Below, piece by piece: positions 10,501 through 20,137 of a DNA stretch of 64,000 nt. The notes under the pieces were generated by a model. It was given only the letters and a program-made list of their open reading frames with translations. It searched no databases and was not told where the DNA came from. The stretch comes from Adineta steineri. Lineage: Eukaryota; Rotifera; Eurotatoria; Adinetida; Adinetidae. Every line of letters begins with the position of its first letter. Within the stretch, counting starts at the first letter, position 1. The translations under genes and the position numbers were made by a program. The DNA lies in contig CAJNOI010000016.1 in NCBI GenBank assembly GCA_905250115.1, positions 551,980-615,979 of the forward strand, written 5' to 3'.

Positions 10501-13365
10501 TGAAAGTGGTTATCATCTTGATATATCACTCTATCGTGAAGTAACAAATCAATCAACAGGACAAACTGTATTTCAAACATATAATATTGGTAAAACAGGA
10601 CCATTAGATGGTCGTGCATTACATGATCCATATTTAACAAAAGATCAATTACAATATAAACGTTTTACTGCTCAATCAAATAGTACAACATATGCTTATG
10701 ATTTACCAGAAATGTTTCGACGTGCTTTACTTTCAACATGGAAACAATATTTTGAAATAAATAAATGTAAAGATCAAACAATACCAAAAGATAATTTTGT
10801 TTATCAAGAACTTATACTTGATAATACAAAACAAGGTAAATTTAGAAGAAAATATTTTTCTTTGTTCTTATATATTTTTATATTATTAGATCTTATTGAT
10901 TCAACATCACCAGTTTCACCCAATTCTATTTCAACAACTGATACACCATCAATAACAGCTATTTCAACACCTGTTATGGATACAGATAAAACACCAGCAA
11001 CTCCAACAAGTTCAACACCAATATCATTACAATCATCACCATTTGATACGAATGAAACTAATAATAAACTTAAACAATGTGGTCTGATAACACGTACACG
11101 TTCACCAGCTGAAAATGATTGTGGTATTATTGCTTGGCGTATTCGTTTAAAAACACCTGAATGTCCAGATGGTCGTACAATCATTGTTATTGCAAATGAT
11201 ATAACATATAAAATTGGTTCATTTGGTATTGAAGAAGATTTATTATTTCAACGTGCATCCGAATTATCACGTTTAGAACGTATACCACGTATTTATATAT
11301 CTGCAAATAGTGGTGCACGTATTGGTCTTGCTGAAGAACTTAAATTTCTTTATAATATTGCATGGAATGATTCCAAAGATATTGATAAAGGTATTCGATA
11401 TTTATATTTAACACCAGAAGATTATGCACGTGTATCACATATGGATTGTGTACGAACAGAATGTATCAATGATGATGGAGAAATGCGACATAAAATCGTG
11501 GATATTATTGGTAAAGAAAATAGTTTAGGTGTTGAAAATTTACGTGGTTCAGGAATGATTGCTGGTGAAACTTCACTTGCATATAATGTTATTCCAACAA
11601 TCAGTTTAGTAACATGTCGAGCTGTTGGTATTGGTGCATATCTTGTTCGACTTGGTTCACGTGTAATACAAGTTGAAAATTCTCATATTATATTAACAGG
11701 TGCTGGTGCACTTAATAAAGTTCTTGGTCGAGAAGTTTATAATGGTAATAATCAATTAGGTGGTACACAAATTATGTTTAATAATGGTATTACACATGAT
11801 ATTGTTAAAGATGATTTTGATGGATGTTTACTTATACTTCGTTGGCTTTCATATATGCCAGAAACAATGTTACATTTACCACCAGTATTACCGGGATTAT
11901 ATGATCCAATTGATCGTACAATTGATTTTGTTCCTACATCAACACCATACGATCCAAGACATATGATTCAAGGACGACAACTTGCATCACCACAACAAAA
12001 TTTTGGTCAGATTGATTCCAATATATCAATGACAGCTTCATTTCAATCAGGATTCTTTGATCGAGATTCATTTGTTGAAATAATGAAAGGTTGGGCAAAA
12101 ACAGTTGTATGTGGTCGTGCTCGTTTAGGTGGAATTCCAATGGGTGTTATTGCTGTTGAAACACGTACAGTCGAATTAGAACAACCAGCTGATCCAGCTA
12201 ATTTTGATTCTGATGCACGTACAATACAACAAGCAGGTCAAGTATGGTTTCCTGATTCAGCATTTAAAACAGCTCAAGCAATTAATGATTTTAAACGTGA
12301 AAATTTACCATTAATGATATTTGCTAATTGGCGTGGTTTCAGTGGTGGTATGAAAGATATGTATGATCAAATAATGAAATTTGGTGCATATATTGTTGAT
12401 GCTTTACGTGAATATGAACAACCTGTATTTAGTTATATTCCACCATTTGGTGAATTACGTGGTGGTGCTTGGGTTGTTATTGATCCAACAATTAATTTAC
12501 GTTATATGGAAATGTATGCTGATCAAATGAGTCGTGGTGGTGTACTTGAACCTGAAGGTACAGTTGAAATAAAATATCGTACAAAAGATTTAACACGTAC
12601 AATTCATCGACTTGATCCAGCATGTCGAGATTTAGTTAAAGAAATAAGTTCATGTCCAGCAGGAGCCAATAATATTAAAGAAGATCTTGAAAGACAATTA
12701 GCTGAAAGAGAAAAATTTTTATTACCTGTTTATCAACAAGCTGCTGTTATGTTCTGTGATTTACATGATACACCAGGTCGTATGTTAGAAAAAGGTGTTA
12801 TACGTGTAAGTTTAATCGAAAATAAACAAAAAAAAAGAAAATTTAATAAAATATTTTTGTTTTAAAGGAAATCTTAGATTGGCGAACAAGTCGTGAATTT
12901 TTCTATTGGCGATTAAAACGTCGTTTACATGAAAATAATACTATTAAAACAATGGTTACTCTTGAACCTTCGGTTAATTATGAATCAGCTTCGAATTATC
13001 TTCAACAATGGTTTAATGAAGATCAAAACAATAATGTAAAGAAAGATTTTCTATTTTTGTTAATGAAAATCTCTTTTTTTTTGTTCTATTAGAGTGCACA
13101 ATGGACACAAGATAAAATTGTTGCTGAATGGCTTGTACAATTTCAAAAATCAGCATTAAATAATCATATGAAAACTTTACAAAAACTAAATGCTCGACAC
13201 GATATTCATCGGTTTGTTCTTCATTTAATTAAAAACAATATTTAATTTTTTATATTTATTTAAAGATTACTTCAAACATATCCTGATCTTTTATCAGATG
13301 TATTATCGAATGCAAATGATGAACAACGCTCTGAAATGAATCGCATTTTGAACAACAAACAATAA
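4600..13365 (+). CDS. ACC: Acetyl-CoA carboxylase, multidomain eukaryotic type
   Basis: Makes malonyl-CoA from acetyl-CoA, bicarbonate and ATP, the committed step of fatty-acid synthesis. About 27 short introns join into a protein of roughly 2,400 residues, normal for animal ACC. Domains in order: disordered Ser/Asn-rich N terminus; biotin carboxylase from about 5040 ([15 protein letters not shown] loop near 6020, [11 protein letters not shown] near 6500); biotin carboxyl carrier with EVMKM, biotin-Lys codon 7868-7870; long ACC central region to about 10.8 kb; carboxyltransferase N and C subdomains ([52 protein letters not shown]) to TAA at 13363-13365. The residues before MSG match the AMPK-site region of animal ACC. 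No mitochondrial leader is evident, so cytosolic. The first ATG is used; an upstream in-frame TTG is ignored. Oddities: a Ser/Thr/Pro insert before the carboxyltransferase and a stop-free 54-nt intron at 10836-10889. Confidence 0.97.
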
Positions 13366-13685
13366 AACAGTGAAAAATCAATTTGATTGGAACAGAATAT
13401 GTGATAATTTTCATCTTCGTTTTAGCTCCTTTTTTTTTCTTTCCGTTGACTATTTTATAATATAAAACAACAGGGAGTATATCGATGTGTGCGAATACTT
13501 TTTTTTTCTATTAGTTTTGTATTCGACTATATCTGATACTTGTTTTGTTTTTCTACTCATTCATTTATCTTTTTATGTGATTGTTATTTATTATAAAACT
13601 TAGATATAAATAAACGTTCACTCTCTCATAGAAACAAACAAAAACGAATATTTTATGATAAGTTTTTCGTTTTTTTGCAGAAAGA
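13366..13685. other. ACC 3' flank and LMF upstream spacer
   Basis: About 320 nt between two genes on the same strand. It contains T-rich runs and AATAAA-like words in AGATATAAATAAACG near 13605, then a strong acceptor-like tract TCGTTTTTTTGCAG ending at 13680, 5 nt before the next ATG. Such tight spacing fits spliced-leader addition, which is inference. Confidence 0.45.
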
Positions 13686-15413
13686 ATGATGTTATTTAAT
13701 GAACCATGGTATTTATCTATTTCACTTTTTGAACGTACATTAGCTTGTATTAATTTGGCAGCATTTCTTTCATCACTCTCACAATGGCGTGGTCAAATAG
13801 GTAGTACTGGTATTTTACCAGCTAATGGTTTTGTTCGTCATTGGAAAGAACGGAAACTAACATTCTTTCAACGTCCAACACTTTGTTTAGTTATTTCTGA
13901 TTCTGACAATTTTCTTTTATTACTTCATTGGATAGGAATAATATGTTCCGTAATGGCTTTTTTTGCAATTATTCCACCAGGTATATGTCTAATTGGTTGT
14001 TGGCTTTGTTATTCATCATTAGTAACAGTATCAACAACATTTATGGGCTTACAAATGCATTCGAATTTATTAGAAACAGATATGTTGTATATTTTATGTT
14101 CACCATTTCTTGCTGCTCAACCTGAAGTATTTGTTTTTATTCAATGGTCACTTCTATTTCGTATTATGCTCGGTGGAGCTGTTGGAAAAGTAAGTTATAG
14201 ATTACGAAAACGAAATTAATCATTATTATCCTTTGTTTATATTCTAGTATACAGGTGGTGATCCAAGTTGGAAAGACGGTACAGCAATGTCATGGCATTA
14301 TTGGACTCAACCTTTACCAAATCCATTATCACCAATATTCTATCGTATGCCAGCTTCAATTCATACAATCGAAACATATTTTACATATGTTAGTGAAGGT
14401 ATTGGAGCAATACTTTGTTATACACCACAAATTATTCGATGGATTTCATTTATTTTCTTTCTACTTATATTATTGGGTATTAATTCTACTGGTAATTATG
14501 CACATCTTGCACCATTAACTTTAACAGAAATGATTTTACTTTTAAATGATAATGTATGGCGTACATTAATTCCATTTCAATGGATTATTTCATTTCTGGA
14601 ATATACTTCTGTTGCACCATATGCAATAGCATGGCCATTTAAATTATTACCATGGATATTTATTGCTTTACCATATTTTTTTATATCTCTTGTACCATTA
14701 TTAGGTACATTTCGTGATGAAAATCCATTTTCATGGCCAATATTCATTCGATATTCATCTCGACCATTGAATTTAACACAGTTTATATATCAACATAAAC
14801 ATTTTCAACGTTTCTTTTTGATTCCATGGAATTATATAATGAATTGGTCTGAAAATGGACATGATTTAATATCACCAATAAGACTTTGTGGTCGTTATGT
14901 TAAATTTGCACATATGACTAAACGTCGTTGGGAAATAATTATTGAAGGAAGTGAAGATGGAACACATTGGTATGAATATGATTTTAAATATAAACCATCA
15001 AATATTAATAAAAGTTTACCAATTGTACCATTTTGTCATATGCCAAATCTTGATTGGAGACTTTGGTAAAATACTAGAATAAAATATAAGAAAAAAATAA
15101 AATATTTACATTTAGGTTTTTACCAAATGAAGCAGCTCGTGGTGCTCCACCACCACAATGGTTTAATATATTTTTACAACGTATTCTTGAACATAATCAA
15201 TCAGTTCTATCATTACTTGGTCCATTACCAGAACAATTTCGTGCTAAACCACCGAATTTCATACGTGCATGGCTTTATGATTATCGTTTTACATATAAAC
15301 GTGAACAAGATTCTAAACAATTAGTTGAAAAAACACCAGCAGATCAAATTGGTAAAACTTGGTATCGTAATCGTGTTGAAATATACGCAAAAGCCAATAG
15401 CAAAAATGAGTGA
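13686..15413 (+). CDS. LMF: Lipase maturation factor family protein
   Basis: Three exons (13686-14189, 14248-15065, 15116-15413) give 539 residues, close to the length of vertebrate LMF1. LMF proteins are multipass ER membrane chaperones needed to fold homodimeric lipases such as lipoprotein lipase. The N-terminal half carries several hydrophobic spans and the start-proximal motif GQIGSTGILPA. The middle keeps YTGGDPSWKDGTAMSWHYWTQPLP, and the luminal C-terminal domain keeps YEYDFKYKP, PNLDWRLWF and a final FIRAWLYDYRFTY, all diagnostic of the family. The C-terminal tail is polar. Start: the ATG pair at 13686/13689 lies right after a T-rich CAG acceptor at 13680; an additional upstream coding exon is possible but none is seen. 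The LMF1 versus LMF2 subgroup is not resolved. Confidence 0.92.
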
Positions 15414-15745
15414 TATCTATTTTCAATCTAGTCATACATTATTAATCAAGCATTGATGATGTGTTATTTTTTTTGTAAAATTTGTTTTGTTTGAATATTT
15501 TATTCCTGCCAAGTAGGTTAATTTTCATTTGTATTAGATATAGTTAAATAAAAAAAACGACAAATTTGAATAAGAAACAATCAGCTATGATAACATATAT
15601 CTTATCTTTTATATTTCGTAAAGTGATCTAGATGTTCTATATTTTAATTTTTTTCTATGACAAATACTTATGAAGTGCATTGAGTGTATCTATAACTACG
15701 TAATCTTTTATTTATTACTAAGCAAAATAACTAAATTCCTAGAGT
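15414..15745. other. Convergent 3' intergenic spacer
   Basis: About 330 nt of AT-rich sequence between the ends of LMF (+) and endoglycoceramidase (-). Nothing beyond likely 3'UTR and polyadenylation words (AATAAA-like) is visible. Confidence 0.5.
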
Positions 15746-17518
15746 TTATTTATTCCAAAAAGATATTTTCTCTTTAAACCAATTCCACAATATATTAAAC
15801 CAATTAAGAGTTTTTGGTGTAATTTTAATTGTTATCATTGTACTATTCTTTGTCGATGTTGTTGGTAAAAATTCATAATAATTTCGATTAGTTGATGTCC
15901 ATGTTAATGAATTCACTGGAGATACATCAATATTATTTCCATGTGGATAATTTAAATCTTCATTTATATAAATTATTGTTGGTTGTTGAATATTTGTATT
16001 AATATCAAAAGTTAATTGAAAATTAAAAGAAATCGAATCAAATGACATAGATATTGGTTGACCTAGTTAAGAATAAATAAATATAAATAATAACAACTCG
16101 AATAATAATATTACCTGCAATAGCTTGTGCATATGATCGTGAAAGTGCTCGTACTTTATTGATTTCTAATTTACCATCTTCTGTGTAAAATGATTCTGTT
16201 GTTGCTGGACTTGCTGCTGTTGTTAAATCTTCATATTTTTTAAATTGCCAATAAGACCAACCTAAATAGATAGAAAGAAAAATATTTTTTCTCAATAGGA
16301 AAAAAAAACAACTAATTACTTTGTAAATATTCATCTGCTATATTTGTAATTCGAGTAATTTCTTTAATACCTTCTGTTGAATTACTTATAGCACCAAATT
16401 CTGTTAACATCATACCACCAAATTTTTTTTTCTTTGCCTCTTCATATCGTAAACTAATAAGAAGTGCGTCATCGACATCACAAACAAGATCTGATTTTGG
16501 ATCACCTTGTTTTGTAACATCAACACAATAAACATGATAACTAAATACTTGTCGATTATTATAATCAACACCACCAGGTCCTTGTTGTAAGCCTGTTTGT
16601 AGAAGATCAGCAACACATGGTTCATAGAATATTATACGTTTATCATCAACTTGTCGAATAACATCGTGTAATTTTTTATACATAGGTGTTAAATAAACTC
16701 GATCGACTTCGCCAAGTTTTACAGCATCAACAAGTTTTGTAAATGGTGGTTCATTTAATAATTCATAACCAAGTACAGATGAACGATTAGCAAATGTACT
16801 AGCAATAGTTCGCCAAAATGAAGCAAATGAATCAAGTACACCATGTTTATTTGTATATCTATATAAGAATATTTATATTTTAAATGATATCTACTTTCAT
16901 TGTTTCTTTTTCTACTTACAACATATGAAATCCATCCATTACAGCTTGAGTTATATAATATTGAAAAAAAGGACGTGCAAGACATGCTTCAAGTGTTGGA
17001 TAACCTGTATCAGATTCTCGTGTTATATTAGCAGCAACTGGCATTGGAAAAGATTTAAAAACATCATCATCTAATTTTTTTGCTACCCAATCAGGTACAC
17101 CTTCACCACAGAAATATCGTGAAAAAACATCTTGATGAACATCAAGTAAAGCATAAATGCCTTTATCTTCCATCATTTGTACAGCTTTTGATAATTGTGA
17201 AAGATATTGTTGATTGATTTCTGTTTCTGATGTTGGATTAACACCCATCCATGATGTATAAAAACGAATAACATTAAAACCCCATTGATGTAAATTATTT
17301 AAATCATCATTTGTTAACGAATTTTGTGGATCAAAATCAGTTAAATTTGGTAAGAATGGTGGTAATTTATAAACAACATTAACACCATGAAATATACGTA
17401 CACGACCATATTCATCAATAAAATGTTGAGTTAATGGATCAATTTGAATAGGAGATAATTCACTATAACTATGCAGAATAAAAAAACTTGAAAAAACAAG
17501 ATAAATAATGTGAAGCAT
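15746..17518 (-). CDS. Endoglycoceramidase-type glycoside hydrolase family 5 enzyme, secreted
   Basis: Four exons on the minus strand (17518-16920, 16858-16320, 16261-16115, 16062-15746) give 533 residues. A hydrophobic leader (LHIIYLVFSSFFILHSYS) predicts secretion or the endolysosomal route. The GH5 fold follows with signatures I associate with endoglycoceramidases, which release the intact glycan from glycosphingolipids: RVRIFHGVNVVYKLPPF near the N terminus, LLDVHQDVFSRYFCGEGVPDW, the acid/base Glu in GYELLNEP (Glu codon 16750-16752) and the nucleophile Glu in MMLTEFGA (Glu codon 16399-16401). A C-terminal beta-sandwich-like region ends in a Trp-rich tail (WFNILWNWFKEKISFW). Both catalytic Glu are intact and all junctions keep frame, so the gene looks functional. 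A related GH5 glucocerebrosidase activity is an alternative. Introns are ordinary for this genome. Confidence 0.88.
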
Positions 17519-17709
17519 TTTTATTTAAACAGATATGAAAATAGAATGTGAATTTATATCAGTTAGATTGAAGACAGATGGTATTTATTCTCATATGAAA
17601 ATGTATGTCGTATTATAGAAAAATGTTTATCAGTTAATTTTTCTTTTATTTGTTGTATGTTGATGACAGTTTTTATAATTTTCACGTAAAACTTGATTTT
17701 AATGCATTT

Positions 17710-18018
17710 TCATCTAATTGTTTCATCTAAGATAAAAAAATTTATAAATATTATTTCAGATAAATTTCTGTAAATCAATGATAAGTTCTGTTTATATTCC
17801 ATTCGAGAAAATGATGTTATAGAATAATTGATTAATTCTGATTGTAAATCTTTGTAATTATTCATGCTTGCTTGACATGAAATATGATAATATTGTAAGA
17901 TTTTTGTATATTTACAAAATTCATGTAAATATTTTCGACAATCATTCTCTTCACCATAAATATCAATACCAGCAATTTCATTTGGATAATTACCAGCAAG
18001 ACGAATAAATTCTTTCAT
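17710..18018 (-). pseudogene. Possible adenosine deaminase 2 (ADGF)-like remnant
   Basis: A 102-codon minus-strand frame whose beginning, FIRLAGNYPNEIAGIDIYGEE, resembles the ADA2/ADGF segment in which a strand ending in Ile-Ala-Gly-Phe-Asp precedes the catalytic region. About 25 residues later ADA-family enzymes carry His-Ala-Gly-Glu; here the corresponding place reads YYHISCQ, so the catalytic Glu is absent. No flanking exons for the rest of the TIM barrel were found. It may be a decayed copy or a diverged non-catalytic protein. The assignment rests on one short match and is tentative. Confidence 0.35.
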
Positions 18019-18360
18019 ATTTTTTTACATTATTCCTATTACAACCTTTAGATAATTATACTTATAAGAAGAAAAAATCGAATACAATCAATAATAAATT
18101 CTTAAATATATATTTCAAGAAAAATTTGTTTTTATTTGAATGAATAATTTACTATAACATGTTTCAGTTTTATTCTCAAAATTGAATATTTCTGGTCAAA
18201 ATAAAAGTTCGGTATAGATAATAAGTTGTTCATATTGATCATGGATGATTTCTTGTAAAATTCGTCTTAATAAATGATGATCATTGTAAGAGAGAATGAT
18301 AATTAATTGGATCTATTTTTATTCGATTATGAATTTACTTCAAAAGTCTGAGCACATAGA

Positions 18361-18830
18361 TGAGCGTATACGGATACAAAATGTACTCACAAAAAACATC
18401 ATCTATTTCATATTAAGCAACTCATCAATAATCATGACAAAGCCAAAACTAAAGAAAAAGAAAACCGCCTCAAGCACGTAAATGAGGGTGGGGGGGGGGA
18501 AGGTTTGGAGGTCGGTGGGGGTATCCTCGCCACAATTTCGTAACACGCACTCCACAAAAAGTGCTATAAAAGACTGTACTCCTAATACTTCGTAAAATAG
18601 CTAGAACTTTGAACTCATGCACTCCACATCACCTGTTGATAATCACCCATGTACTGGGTTGAAAACCTTAGAATTGGTGGTGTACATAGATAAATAACAA
18701 TACATATAGGAGAGTACATGATCATGTACACCATCAATTCTAAGGTATTTCGGTGAGCACATGAGGCCTTGGCTATCTAGCTAGAAAATATCGTTTAATT
18801 CTGAGTACATTTTGTACTTGTATCCGCTCA
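18361..18830. mobile_element. Palindromic non-autonomous (MITE-like) element
   Basis: Arms 18361-18390 and 18801-18830 form an inverted repeat of 30 bp with 25 matches (TGAGCG... at the outer ends, ACAAAATGTACTCA inside). A second inverted repeat lies within it: 18665-18687 against 18724-18746, 22 of 23 matching, around the 16-bp palindrome GTACATGATCATGTAC at 18714-18729. There is no coding capacity. Terminal inverted repeats plus internal palindromes fit a short non-autonomous DNA transposon or foldback element. No clear target-site duplication could be read at the ends, so the true boundaries are uncertain. Confidence 0.5.
18485..18521 (+). repeat. G-rich island with G-quadruplex potential
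   Basis: A run starting GGGTGGGGGGGGGG and ending GGTGGGGG, with short GG pairs between. It is the only strongly G-rich patch in a very AT-rich neighbourhood and lies inside the palindromic element. Confidence 0.5.
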
Positions 18831-19060
18831 GTCCTCATTTATGTCCTTTTTTAGTCCACTAAGGACATATTAGAGTATTTGTTATTCATATGTTACTAAA
18901 TATAAGACCTCACCTTTGTACGTAAATGTCCTAATAGGCTAGAACAAAAGGTGATTCTCTTTTTCTTCGATATGTATATATAGGCGATCATTCAGCTGTC
19001 GTGTTTTATTTCTAGTATTTTGTCTACATATTCTTTTCATATAAGTTATATTGATATATA
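18831..19060. other. Upstream region of the two-PDZ gene
   Basis: AT-rich. TTTTATTTCTAG ends at 19015, 45 nt before the ATG, a candidate splice or spliced-leader acceptor. A TATATATA tract lies at about 18973. Confidence 0.4.
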
Positions 19061-20137
19061 ATGATTGCTCGTTTCGCTGTTCCACATCAAATATCGATAC
19101 CATCAGATAATGATGATAATAATAGTTAGTATTATTTTTATCGAGTTGTTACATTTAGAATTGCGAGGTTCACTGTATATATATATATATTTTTTAATTC
19201 TTTTTATTAAGGTAAACGATCTTCTTCGCCTGCATCTCCTTCAAGTTCCAAACTATTGCTTGAACAAAGTGAAACTCATTATATTACCATTCCTGAAGCA
19301 ATTGAACTTGTTTTTCATTCGTTTATTCCACAAGCTGATATAACATCTCAAGTTCATTTTGTTAGTAATATTCAATCAGATTCTCAAGCTGATTTAGCTG
19401 GTCTTAAAGATGGAGATCGTATATTACAAGTTAATGGAATCAATGTGACGAGTCTTGAACATGAAGAAGTACGTAAATTGATGCAATTAATGACACCTAT
19501 TGTACTCACAGTACGATCTGATCCAAAATATTTGCTATTATTACAACAATCAGTTACTAATATTGAAGAAAAACTACCAGGTATATTTAAAGATAAAAAT
19601 TCAATAAATACTAGAAAATTCTCTTTAGAACCACTTATCACACTCGATGAAGAAAATGGTTATGATCCTAAAAATCGTAAACCAAGTAGATTTGAATTAA
19701 AACGACATTTATCAATTGATTCAACCATAAGTAATTCCAGAAAATTACGTCGTTGTGAAATATTTCACTTAATTCAACCAAACGAAAGGAGTCATAAAGA
19801 ACCATTAAAAGCTAAATTATGTCGATTACGTGAAAGTAAATCTTCTGAAGGTTATGGATTAGTACTTATATATCGACAAAATCTTCATATTATCAACGAA
19901 GTTGAAAAAGCATCACCTGCTTATCATTCAGGTTTACGAGAAAATGATGTTATTATATTTGTTGGTAAAACAAATGTAGAAAGAATGGTACATGATGATA
20001 TTAAAACTATCATTCGAGCAATGGCATTAACATCAGATTACATTGAATTAATTGTATTGAGTAAAAATGATATTCCAAGATATAGAATATTACGAGAAAA
20101 ACATTTAATTGATTGGTCAGTTATAAGACTGGAATAA
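19061..20137 (+). CDS. Two-PDZ-domain scaffold protein, paralog of PDZ4-PDZ5 of the nine-PDZ gene
   Basis: Two exons, 19061-19124 and 19212-20137, phase-1 intron. After a Ser-rich leader come two PDZ domains. The first is at about 19280-19535 (HFVSNIQSDSQADLAGLKDG, GDRILQVNG) and the second at about 19810-20075 (EGYGLVLIYRQNLHIINEVE, SPAYHSGLRENDVIIFV). PDZ domains bind C-terminal tails of membrane proteins to build submembrane complexes. Both domains match, in order and with the same spacer style, the PDZ pair at 48.5-49.5 kb; shared phrases include GDRIL-VNG, DPKYL, SPAY--GLRE-DVIIFV and the closing R(Y)K/R...I/VNW. The protein stops at the same place as the exon ending at 49558. The linker between the domains is basic and Ser-rich. 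A NHERF/PDZK1-like adaptor is the best general description. Confidence 0.85.

Noticed and set aside
10804..11184. 126-codon minus-strand ORF over ACC
   Set aside because: Shadow of the Ser/Thr/Pro-coding insert of ACC, which is well supported on the plus strand.
18296..18481. 61-codon ORF across the left arm of the palindromic element
   Set aside because: Overlaps the inverted repeat, Lys-rich, no homology; not a transposase.
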